This document shows positions 16,278 through 22,893 of a stretch of 25,637 bases of DNA, in pieces. The translations under genes and the position numbers were made by a program. Numbering within the stretch: position 1 is the first letter of the stretch; every line of letters begins with the position of its first letter. Source of the DNA: JAJVIP01 sp964405835 (GTDB lineage Bacteria > Elusimicrobiota > Elusimicrobia > F11); the NCBI GenBank assembly GCA_964405835.1, contig CAYOPN010000036.1, positions 1 to 25,637 of the forward strand, read 5' to 3'. A model generated the notes under the pieces. That model saw only the letters and a program-made list of their open reading frames with translations. It ran no database searches and had not been told where the DNA came from.

Positions 16278-16355
16278 CGTCATCCCGGCGAAAGCCGGGA
16301 ACCAGTCCTTTGCTTGAAGTTTAAAACCTGGATCCCGGCTTTCGCCGGGATGACG
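16278..16355. repeat. Perfect 23-bp inverted repeat of self-complementary arms (REP/MITE-like)
   Basis: The left arm 16278-16300 and the right arm 16333-16355 are perfect reverse complements, separated by 32 bases. Each arm also folds alone: TCCCGGC-GAAA-GCCGGGA on the plus strand, and its mirror on the other. It fills the gap between the TonB-like stop and the GT9 start almost fully, leaving only 2 bases before the GT9 ATG. Similar GTCATCCCGGC palindromes occur as dispersed repeats in many Gram-negative genomes. A diverged single-arm copy is at 22324-22352. It may act as a transcript-end or RNA-stability structure, but it has no T-run. Confidence 0.85.
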
Positions 16356-16357
16356 GT

Positions 16358-17386
16358 ATGAAAATATTGATTGTTCAACTTCGCCGCATCGGCGACATTT
16401 TATTGACCACGCCGGCTATTGCCTACATGAAACAGGCGTTTCCGGATGCGCATGTCCATTTTCTCGCCGAACCTGCGGGAAAATCGGTGCTTGAAACCAA
16501 TCCGCTGTTGGAAAAATTGATTATTTACGAACGGGATAAACAATGGGCCATGATCAAACAAGTCAGGTCGGAGCGCTACGATGCCGTGGTGGATTTCATG
16601 AACAACCCACGCTCGGGAATGCTCACGTTTCTAAGCGGGGCCAAATGGCGTGTGGGTTGGAAAACACCCATCCGGCAGTTGTTTTATAACGTCGCCGCCC
16701 CAATACCGTCCTCGCCGGAATATGTGCCTTTGCGAAAACTTCGCTTGTTGCAATATTGGCTTGAGAAAACCGGCGTGCCCGTTCCAGAGCCGGTCTCGAT
16801 CCGGCCGAAAATACATTTGAGTCCAAAAGACGAGTCGGTCGCGGATGTTTGGATGAAACAGGAGAATTTAACTCAACGAGGGTTTGTCGTATTTGCCCCG
16901 GCAAGCCGGCATAGCGCGCGACGGTGGCGGGAAGAAGGTTATCGCAAGGTCGCCGCCGATATAGTTGAGAGATATAAAAGGAAGGTCTATCTGGCATGGG
17001 GGCCCGGCGAAGAGAAAATGATGGCATCCATCCGCAGTGGAAGCGAAGATAAAATTGGACTCTTGCCATTAACGTCTATGCGGGAGATGGCCGCTATTTA
17101 TAAACAAGCTGCGCTCGTGGTCACGACCGATTCGGGATCGTTGCACACGGCGGTTTCGGTCGACACGCCAACGGTCTCCATTCATGGCCCAACCCGGCCG
17201 GTGGATTGGAGTCCGGCTTTGGCAGGAGCGGGAAAGTATGATATTCCGCTCAATGGGCCCGCGGATTGTTTGGGGTGCCACTATCACGAATGTCCGATCG
17301 GGCACTTGTGCATGAAGAATTTGACGGAAGAGCGCGTTTTCGGCGCGGTCGAGAAGTTATTGCAAACTGAAGGAGAGAGGAAATGA
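16358..17386 (+). CDS. Glycosyltransferase family 9, LPS heptosyltransferase-like
   Basis: This 342-residue cytoplasmic GT-B enzyme probably adds a heptose or similar sugar to a lipid-linked or LPS core glycan. It opens with MKILIVQLRRIGDILLTTPAI, the GT9 N-terminal signature. The C-terminal half carries VVTTDSGSLHTAVSVDTPTVSIHGPTRP, the nucleotide-sugar site. The tail has a cysteine set CLGCHYHECPIGHLC (Cys304, 307, 312, 318) that recurs in heptosyltransferase-like GT9 proteins. The start lies 2 bases after the inverted repeat and no normal Shine-Dalgarno fits there. The stop overlaps the DUF4254 start (ATGA), tying it to that partner. Acceptor and donor are not determinable here. Confidence 0.9.
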   Translation: MKILIVQLRRIGDILLTTPAIAYMKQAFPDAHVHFLAEPAGKSVLETNPLLEKLIIYERDKQWAMIKQVRSERYDAVVDFMNNPRSGMLTFLSGAKWRVGWKTPIRQLFYNVAAPIPSSPEYVPLRKLRLLQYWLEKTGVPVPEPVSIRPKIHLSPKDESVADVWMKQENLTQRGFVVFAPASRHSARRWREEGYRKVAADIVERYKRKVYLAWGPGEEKMMASIRSGSEDKIGLLPLTSMREMAAIYKQAALVVTTDSGSLHTAVSVDTPTVSIHGPTRPVDWSPALAGAGKYDIPLNGPADCLGCHYHECPIGHLCMKNLTEERVFGAVEKLLQTEGERK

Positions 17387-17589
17387 ACGAGAGACTCGGA
17401 GAACTGGTGGCCAACCTTTGCCAGACCAACATGGAGCTTTGGAAGCAGGAAGACATCGCCCGCTTGCCGGACGATTCAAAAGTGGTCCCGGCCAAGCGGA
17501 ACATAGATAAGTTGAACCAAAAGCGGAACGACCTGATAGAAAAGATCGACGATCTTTTTGTGAAAGCGACACAGGGCAAGGCCGTATAA
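17383..17589 (+). CDS. N-terminal half of a split DUF4254 protein
   Basis: The 68-residue product matches the first half of DUF4254: an amphipathic helix with MELWKQED, then AKRNIDKLNQKRNDLIEKIDDL. The second half lies in another frame starting 2 bases after this stop. DUF4254 proteins are small all-helical proteins usually found beside GT9 or other glycan genes, as here, where the ATG overlaps the GT9 stop by 4 bases with GGAGAGAGGA upstream. Function unknown. The halves may work together as a pair or be the result of a frameshift. Confidence 0.75.
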   Translation: MNERLGELVANLCQTNMELWKQEDIARLPDDSKVVPAKRNIDKLNQKRNDLIEKIDDLFVKATQGKAV

Positions 17590-17590
17590 G

Positions 17591-17866
17591 ATGGCCGAGA
17601 CGATTGGCAGTATTGTCGACAAGATATCCATTGTTGAGTTGAAAATATTCCACATGAAAAAACAGTTGGAGCGGTCCGACGCTAGCGCAGACCATCTGGC
17701 CAAATGCCGTGACCGGGTCAGTGTCATGAATGAGCAGCGGGACGATCTGGTGCAAGAACTTTCCGAGTTAAGCGAGGCCGTTTTATCGGGACGGAAGGTC
17801 TTGAAGGTCTACCGGCAGTTCAAGATGTACAACGACCCGTCCTACCGCGCGCCGCAGAAGTCTTAG
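17591..17866 (+). CDS. C-terminal half of a split DUF4254 protein
   Basis: The 91-residue product starts ETIGSIVDKISIVELKIFHM and ends GRKVLKVYRQFKMYNDP, both from my memory of the C-terminal half of DUF4254. In between lies VMNEQRDDLVQELSEL, which mirrors NQKRNDLIEKIDDL of the first half, so the two halves look like ancient duplicates. ATG 17591 comes 1 base after the previous TAA at 17587-17589, in a +1 shifted frame, so reading continues only by re-initiation. The stop overlaps the convergent GGDEF-like gene by 4 bases. Function unknown, with probable involvement in glycan synthesis from context. Confidence 0.75.
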   Translation: MAETIGSIVDKISIVELKIFHMKKQLERSDASADHLAKCRDRVSVMNEQRDDLVQELSELSEAVLSGRKVLKVYRQFKMYNDPSYRAPQKS

Positions 17867-18396
17867 CGCGTTGCGAGTTCCGCAACATGCGCTTTTGCGC
17901 GGTTGATCAAATCTTGGGCTGATTGTCCGTCGCGCGGATAGATGGCCCATCCGACACGCGCAAACAACAGGCTCGGATTGTTTGGCCATAAAAATTGCTG
18001 AAGAATATCGGTCCAGCGGGAGGTCATATCGTTGTAGTGGCCTTGGCGAATAACGTTCTGGGTGAGGGAAACGAGGCGTCTGGCGATGGTGTCCACTTTT
18101 CCGGGGTCGACTGCGTCAAAAATCAGCCCAAGGCCATCCTGAAATACGCCCACATGTTGACTTGGGTGCACAGCCATGCGAACAGCGTTGTACATTTCAC
18201 GTAAAAATCCATTTACGACATGCTCAGGCCTGTTTTTTCGAAATTCCGGCATGTTCTCGATTTTCAGCATCACTATAAAGAAAGGTCTGCTGGTTTCGGC
18301 TGTCTTTTTCATCGCCAGTTGAATCCGGCTTGAGAAGTCACTTGCCGTTGATGGCGCTGCTTGTCCTGTCTGATTTGTTTGAACTTGATTTTCCAT
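17863..18396 (-). CDS. Degenerate GGDEF-like domain protein
   Basis: This 177-residue cytoplasmic protein has no membrane segment. The fold pattern of a diguanylate cyclase is visible: FFIVMLKIENMPEFR (the first strand), a helix, HVGVFQDGLGLIFD (the site of the GGDEF hairpin) and LFARVGWAIYPRDGQSAQDLINRAKAHV (the typical last strand and helix). At 86-90 the signature reads QDGLG, not GGDEF, so cyclase activity is not expected. It could be a GTP- or c-di-GMP-sensing or scaffold protein. The first 25 residues are polar and probably disordered. GGAGGGG lies just before the ATG. Confidence 0.7.
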   Translation of the reverse strand: MENQVQTNQTGQAAPSTASDFSSRIQLAMKKTAETSRPFFIVMLKIENMPEFRKNRPEHVVNGFLREMYNAVRMAVHPSQHVGVFQDGLGLIFDAVDPGKVDTIARRLVSLTQNVIRQGHYNDMTSRWTDILQQFLWPNNPSLLFARVGWAIYPRDGQSAQDLINRAKAHVAELATR

Positions 18397-18469
18397 AACC
18401 CCTCCGACGACTTTATTGTTAGGTATTTAATATTCCGTTTTTGTGGCCGCCGGACTGTGATGCTTTCTC

Positions 18470-18498
18470 TCTATACCCCGCTCAATTTTCATTTACAA
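18470..18498 (-). promoter_or_regulatory. Candidate promoter for the GGDEF-like gene
   Basis: On the minus strand TTGTAA (18493-18498) is 17 bases from TATAGA (18470-18475), both 4/6 to consensus. It would give a leader of about 65 bases with the GGAGGGG site. One arm of an inverted repeat (18499-18507) directly adjoins the -35 box. Confidence 0.4.
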
Positions 18499-18565
18499 TG
18501 TGACAAAGTGCATGGGCATTCGCTCCGTCGGTAATGGCGTTTTTTGATGCCATCAATTTGTCACA
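18499..18565. promoter_or_regulatory. Inverted repeat TGTGACAAA...TTTGTCACA in divergent intergenic region
   Basis: Two perfect 9-base arms at 18499-18507 and 18557-18565 face each other, with a dyad TTGATG-C-CATCAA (about 18544-18556) next to the right arm. The spacing between arms is 49 bases, too far for one operator. They could be two half-sites bound by a looping or paired regulator. The position is upstream of both the GGDEF-like gene and the small plus-strand gene. The remainder of the 212-base gap holds nothing else that I recognise. Confidence 0.4.
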
Positions 18566-18608
18566 GGGATGTCCCCCGGATTTAACAGGTTGGATTTAGG
18601 CTAGGGGC

Positions 18609-18791
18609 ATGAATACCAACGAATTGGACTGGTTCCGCGAAATGCATCAGGAAGACACGCTGGCCCCTGCGCTTGAAATGCAAGGGGAGCGGATTTATAC
18701 GCTGTTTATGGCGGATTTCTACAAGATGCCTGAGGTGAACTTCCATGACGTGGCCCAGGTCGACACTCACCTGAAGTCGCTCTTCAATTAA
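18609..18791 (+). CDS. Small hypothetical protein
   Basis: This is a 60-residue acidic product (MNTNELDWFREMHQEDTLAP...) with no signal peptide, membrane helix or known motif. It has a Met/Glu/Asp-rich composition and a weak AGGGG (18602-18606) just before the ATG. A minus-strand frame overlaps it but lacks any supporting start. The next gene follows after 46 bases. It may be a real small gene or chance; I recognise nothing in it. Confidence 0.4.
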   Translation: MNTNELDWFREMHQEDTLAPALEMQGERIYTLFMADFYKMPEVNFHDVAQVDTHLKSLFN

Positions 18792-18826
18792 ATCCCCCTG
18801 TAAAAAAAACTCCTCTCGCTCCAAGC

Positions 18827-18832
18827 TATAAT
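18827..18832 (+). promoter_or_regulatory. TATAAT box 5 bases before the NHL-repeat protein start
   Basis: A perfect -10 hexamer lies at 18827-18832 and the ATG at 18838 begins where transcription would start. There is no Shine-Dalgarno, so the mRNA may be leaderless. At the usual -35 distance only an A-tract (about 18802-18809) is seen, not TTGACA. Confidence 0.4.
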
Positions 18833-18837
18833 CCGTT

Positions 18838-21800
18838 ATGGCCAAAAACCGATACCAATATCTTCTCGCTTCGCTGCTCTTCATTTCAATCGCCAACCTT
18901 CATGCCTACGAAGACGTTAAACTCGAAAAAATTGTAACGCTCGTTAATAAAAAGACTGTTCCTCAGGTATTGCGGCTCGACCCCGAAAACCAGACCTGGA
19001 TTATTAATGGGGCGAACCAGAGCATCGAGCAGATGGGGGCCGATGGAAAGCCCGCGTTGGTCCTTATGCCGGGGAAAAAACCTTCCAATTTATTCAAGGA
19101 GCCGGTTGATTTTTGTTTTGCTTCCGATGGGACGATGGTTGTGGTCGACCCTGGGTTCGATCGCGTCGCTATCATTGCGCCGGAATCCCGTTCCACGCCA
19201 CCCGCTGTTAAAGACTGGAAAAAATCAAAACTCATTACCCAATTCCCCGCCAAAGGCGCCACCGCGGTGGCGGTAAGCCACGACGGCATCATCGCCATCG
19301 GTTTCGAAGATCAACCGGGCATTGATATTTATTCGATGGACGGTGTTTTGCTCCACCGGCTTTTTGCTCCCGACAAATCTCCGCTTAAAAACGTGATCGC
19401 GATGGCCTATGCCAAAAACGGGACTTTGTGGGTGTTGGAGGAAGGGAAAGGAAGCCTGCATCGATTTACGGCAGACCGCAAGTGGTTGGGGGCGACGGAA
19501 GGATTTGAAGGCGGCAAAAGTGTGGCTGTTGATGAATATGGGTACGCCTATGTCAGCTTGGTGCCGGGTCGTTGGCGCGAAATAAATCCAGAAGGCACGC
19601 TCAGCGGGGTGTTTGGGACCAAAGGAAAAAATCCGGGAGAAATGCTGAATCCGTCCGGTATCGCGGTGCCCGATAGTCAGCATGTGTGGGTGGCTGAAAC
19701 CGGAAACGTGCGCCTGCAAAGTTTCAAAGTAGCGAACAAAGACAAAAAGACCCCGCTCCTCAACGAACCGGCCGCTTACCTCCAAGTGCGTTTTCTATCC
19801 CAATGGGATGAGGCAATTGCGGGCGGTATCATCGCCGCCAATGGCGACTTCCTATTATTAAAGGCCGATAAAGGCGTGTTCGAGTGGGTCGATCCGAAAG
19901 GGGAGTCAAAATCGATTTGGAAAAAGAAAAAAGAGAAGGGTGTTGTCGGGTTGGTGCATCCGCGTTCCGTTACCACCGATGCCGCTGGCCGCATCTGGAT
20001 TGCCGATGAAGGCGACCACACCATCAAAATGGTGAACGAGGCCGGTGATGTTGAGAAGACCATCGGTCAAAAAGGGAAAAAAGAAGGCGCGTTGAAGTCT
20101 CCAAGTTTATTGAATGTCCGCGCGGATGGATCGTTTGTGGTTGTCGACAAGGGCGAATCGCGCGTCCAAGTATTGAGCCCGAACGGGCTGTTCCTTTTTC
20201 AGGTCGGTTCAAACGGGAAAAAAGAAGGCCAGTTCTCAGAGTTGGTTGGTATTGGTTCCAACGAAGACACCATCGCGCTGTTGGATGGGGACCGGAAAGC
20301 GCTGCTTTTTTTCGGCGCGAGCGGAAAATTTTTATTTGAGATCGCCAACAAAGAAGGAAAAGCGCCTTATTGGAACCAGCCGGCGGCGTTGGCGGTCGAT
20401 TCCGAAGGCCGGTTTTATGCGCTGGATGTTGGCTCCAGGCGCGTTCGTATTTTTGACCGAAAGGGCCAGTTCCTGGCGGACATCAGCGCGCGCGGCCAAA
20501 AGATTGTGTGCGGCCCCGACCACAAGGTCATGGTCATCGATGAAAAATCCATTTTTGTTTATACGGTCCACTTGGTCCCGCGCGGCCTGGCGAATGTGGA
20601 CGTGAAGGAAGTCGAAGGCGATTTGCAGGTTTCGTGGGACAACAGCACCGAAGCCAAGAATTATGCGATCTACCGTTCCTCGGGAGGAGCTTACACGCTG
20701 GTCACCAAAGTGGATCAGGCGCCTTTTTCTGACCGTGAAGCGACGCCCGGCTCCATGTGCACCTACGCGGTGGTCGGCATCAACAGCAATGGGAACGAAG
20801 GCAATTGGTCGCTCACCAAAACGGTCAAAGCTCCGAAACGCAAAGACGTCTCCTTGCTGAGTATCGAGAAGATCGAATTGCGGCCGGTATTTACGGCGGC
20901 CTCCCGTTATTACGTTTCGCATCCGATCGGAGAGATCACGGTCCGGAACAACGACGAAAAATCTTTCCGCAACGTCAAACTCGCGATCGGTTTTAAGAAA
21001 TACGCGGACTTCCCAACGGAAATTATCATCCCCGATTTGGCGGCCGGTGAATCCAAGTCCGTTCCGGTCACCATGACGTTCAATGATCTCGTGTTCGAGT
21101 TGACCGAAGACACGCCGGTCCAAACCGATTTGCGGTTGTCGTACTTCGAAGACAACGCGGAAAAAAGTGTTTCTTTGAATGCGCCGGTGACGCTTTATTC
21201 GCGGAACGCCATCACTTGGACCGAACGCGGACGCCTGGCTTCTTTTGTCACGCCGAAAGATCCGCCGGTTGTGGATTTTTCTCGCGCCGCAATTCGCGAC
21301 AACATGGCATTGCTGAAGGGTGCAACCGTGGGCAAACAACTCGCCAAGGCGGCATTGTTCTATGAAGCGCTGAACGCGCTCAATATTTCGTACGTGCCCG
21401 ACCCAAAATTTCCTTTCAACGAGGCATCCCTGAAACCCGAAGCCATCGACTACGTCCAGTTCCCGCGCGAAACGCTGCGCCGTAAAACCGGCGACTGCGA
21501 TGACACGACCGCATTGATGGCCTCGCTCCTCGAAAGCGTGGGCGTGTCGGCGGCGCTGGTCGATATGCCCGGTCATATTCTCGTGATGGCGAACACCGAA
21601 GAATCGGACGCGTCGGTACTCGGGTTGCCCGAAGAACGGTTTGTGAAATTCCAGGGGACCTATTGGGTGCCGATTGAAACCACGCGCCTCGGTCAGGATT
21701 TTCAAGCGGCGTGGCAAAGTGGGTCCGCCCGCATTGCGGCCGAACAGGCGAAGGGCACGGTCCAATTTGTCCGTGTGTCGGAAGTGTTCGATAAATTCCG

Positions 21801-22317
21801 TCCCGTAACGCTGGTGGAAGTCGATCGCGAAGCGCCGCTGTTCCCGGCCGAGAAAGTCCAGAAATCATTCCCACCGTTGCTCAAGAAAATGGAAGACGAA
21901 CGCTACGAGGGCAAACTGGCCGACATCCGAAAGCGGATCAAGGACGAACCCACGAACCACATGCTTCAAGTGGAACTCGGTATGGTCCATGTGGAAGGAA
22001 AGCATGCGGAAGAGGGGAAACAATTGTTTGTGTCGCTACTGAAAGAGGACGAGCCGGTTGAAGTCCAGGCGGCGGCCCGCAACAATTTGGGAAACCTGGC
22101 CTATCTCGCCGGGGAGTACAAAGAAGCCGCGGTCCATTATGATAAGGCGCTGGCGTTGGTGCCGGGGGACGGGGGCGTGCTCGTCAATCAGGCGCGCACC
22201 GCCTGGCGGCTTGGTGATAAAGAAAACGCCATGAAGAAATTGGAAGAGGCGCGGGTCTCTTTGCCGGAATGGCGCGATTACGCTTCCGACATTCCGGCGG
22301 AATATTTACCGAAATAA
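18838..22317 (+). CDS. Large exported NHL-repeat / FN3 / transglutaminase-like / TPR protein
   Basis: This is a 1159-residue exported protein. The signal peptide (about 1-23) ends LHA. About residues 40-575 are repeats like NHL beta-propeller blades (for example AVAVSHDGIIAIG, SVTTDAAGRIWIADEGDHTIKMV and ALAVDSEGRFYALDVGSRRVRIF). About 580-665 is a fibronectin type III-like domain (ANVDVKEVEGDLQVSWDNSTEAKNYAIYR). About 680-805 is a CARDB-like beta domain. About 840-955 is a transglutaminase/protease-like domain with Cys887 in GDCDDTTAL, His913 in GHILVM and Glu947 in YWVPIETT. About 1015-1150 are TPR-like helices. The active-site residues are present, so catalysis is possible; a substrate is unknown. 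The likely site is periplasmic or secreted. The start was chosen as the first ATG before the signal peptide. Confidence 0.85.
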   Translation: MAKNRYQYLLASLLFISIANLHAYEDVKLEKIVTLVNKKTVPQVLRLDPENQTWIINGANQSIEQMGADGKPALVLMPGKKPSNLFKEPVDFCFASDGTMVVVDPGFDRVAIIAPESRSTPPAVKDWKKSKLITQFPAKGATAVAVSHDGIIAIGFEDQPGIDIYSMDGVLLHRLFAPDKSPLKNVIAMAYAKNGTLWVLEEGKGSLHRFTADRKWLGATEGFEGGKSVAVDEYGYAYVSLVPGRWREINPEGTLSGVFGTKGKNPGEMLNPSGIAVPDSQHVWVAETGNVRLQSFKVANKDKKTPLLNEPAAYLQVRFLSQWDEAIAGGIIAANGDFLLLKADKGVFEWVDPKGESKSIWKKKKEKGVVGLVHPRSVTTDAAGRIWIADEGDHTIKMVNEAGDVEKTIGQKGKKEGALKSPSLLNVRADGSFVVVDKGESRVQVLSPNGLFLFQVGSNGKKEGQFSELVGIGSNEDTIALLDGDRKALLFFGASGKFLFEIANKEGKAPYWNQPAALAVDSEGRFYALDVGSRRVRIFDRKGQFLADISARGQKIVCGPDHKVMVIDEKSIFVYTVHLVPRGLANVDVKEVEGDLQVSWDNSTEAKNYAIYRSSGGAYTLVTKVDQAPFSDREATPGSMCTYAVVGINSNGNEGNWSLTKTVKAPKRKDVSLLSIEKIELRPVFTAASRYYVSHPIGEITVRNNDEKSFRNVKLAIGFKKYADFPTEIIIPDLAAGESKSVPVTMTFNDLVFELTEDTPVQTDLRLSYFEDNAEKSVSLNAPVTLYSRNAITWTERGRLASFVTPKDPPVVDFSRAAIRDNMALLKGATVGKQLAKAALFYEALNALNISYVPDPKFPFNEASLKPEAIDYVQFPRETLRRKTGDCDDTTALMASLLESVGVSAALVDMPGHILVMANTEESDASVLGLPEERFVKFQGTYWVPIETTRLGQDFQAAWQSGSARIAAEQAKGTVQFVRVSEVFDKFRPVTLVEVDREAPLFPAEKVQKSFPPLLKKMEDERYEGKLADIRKRIKDEPTNHMLQVELGMVHVEGKHAEEGKQLFVSLLKEDEPVEVQAAARNNLGNLAYLAGEYKEAAVHYDKALALVPGDGGVLVNQARTAWRLGDKENAMKKLEEARVSLPEWRDYASDIPAEYLPK

Positions 22318-22323
22318 AAACTT

Positions 22324-22352
22324 CGTCATCCCGGCATGTGGTTAGCCGGGAT
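22324..22352. repeat. Single-arm diverged copy of the hairpin repeat
   Basis: CGTCATCCCGGC (22324-22335) repeats the left arm of the element at 16278. ATCCCGGC (22328-22335) pairs with GCCGGGAT (22345-22352) across a 9-base loop (ATGTGGTTA) that differs from the GAAA loop. It lies 7 bases after the large protein's stop and may end or stabilise its transcript; it has no T-run. Confidence 0.65.
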
Positions 22353-22385
22353 CCAAATTAAATTGGCGGGACAGAGGAGACTTAA

Positions 22386-22874
22386 ATGAAAAAATACATT
22401 GTTGCTTTGGTTTTGGTCCTTTCTTTCGGAAGTTTTTCATTTGCAGCCAAAAAAAGAAAAGTGGTCAAGTCGGCCGAGCCGGCCGCGGAATCCAAAGGTT
22501 CCGTGAAATTGTCAGAGGTTGAGCCAAAAAAACGCCATACTTCCGCCGCTTTCCAGGCTTGGCTCAAGGAAATGAAAAAACGGATTTCCAAAACCACCAC
22601 GAAAAACAACCAACTGGTCGCGGTCGCCGCGGTCCGCGGCGATGATACGCCGGACGCTCCGCCGCTTTATTGGAAAGGGAAAAAGTCCGAAGGCCAGGTG
22701 GCCTCGTCCGAAGTTGCGGATTTTGAGAAAGCCATCGATACCGCCATGACCGGCGACCCGATGGATGCGAAAGAAAAGCTGCAATCGTTCCTGTTGGCCT
22801 ACCCGAAGAGTTCCATGGCCGCCGACGCTCAGGAAACTCTGACACGTCTGGATGCCAGCACCGTTAATCCCTAA
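22386..22874 (+). CDS. Small exported helical protein with TPR-like end
   Basis: This is a 162-residue exported protein with a signal peptide of about 1-20 (MKKYIVALVLVLSFGSFSFA). A Lys-rich stretch and a conserved-looking core (NQLVAVAAVRGDDTPDAPPLYWKGKK) follow. The end is helical and TPR-like (AKEKLQSFLLAYPKSSMAADAQETLTRL). AGAGGAGA lies upstream (about 22373-22380). It follows the large NHL/transglutaminase protein and may be co-transcribed with it past the hairpin. A periplasmic accessory role is a guess. I recognise no named family. Confidence 0.7.
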   Translation: MKKYIVALVLVLSFGSFSFAAKKRKVVKSAEPAAESKGSVKLSEVEPKKRHTSAAFQAWLKEMKKRISKTTTKNNQLVAVAAVRGDDTPDAPPLYWKGKKSEGQVASSEVADFEKAIDTAMTGDPMDAKEKLQSFLLAYPKSSMAADAQETLTRLDASTVNP

Positions 22875-22893
22875 ATTGTAAATTCCACTCCTC

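Noticed and set aside
16278..16355. Rho-independent terminator after the TonB-like gene
   Set aside because: The stems are strong but no T-run follows, and the arms recur at 22324, so it is listed as a repeat.
20332..21765. A 477-codon open frame on the minus strand inside the large exported protein gene
   Set aside because: Arg/Phe-rich translation with no known motif, fully within a gene with FN3 and transglutaminase signatures on the plus strand.
16278..22352. CRISPR array from the GTCATCCCGGC repeats
   Set aside because: Only two sites 6 kb apart, palindromic, with no spacers of regular length and no cas gene.
22875..22893. Cobalamin or SAM riboswitch before metH
   Set aside because: Only 19 bases separate metH from the previous gene, too few for any known riboswitch.
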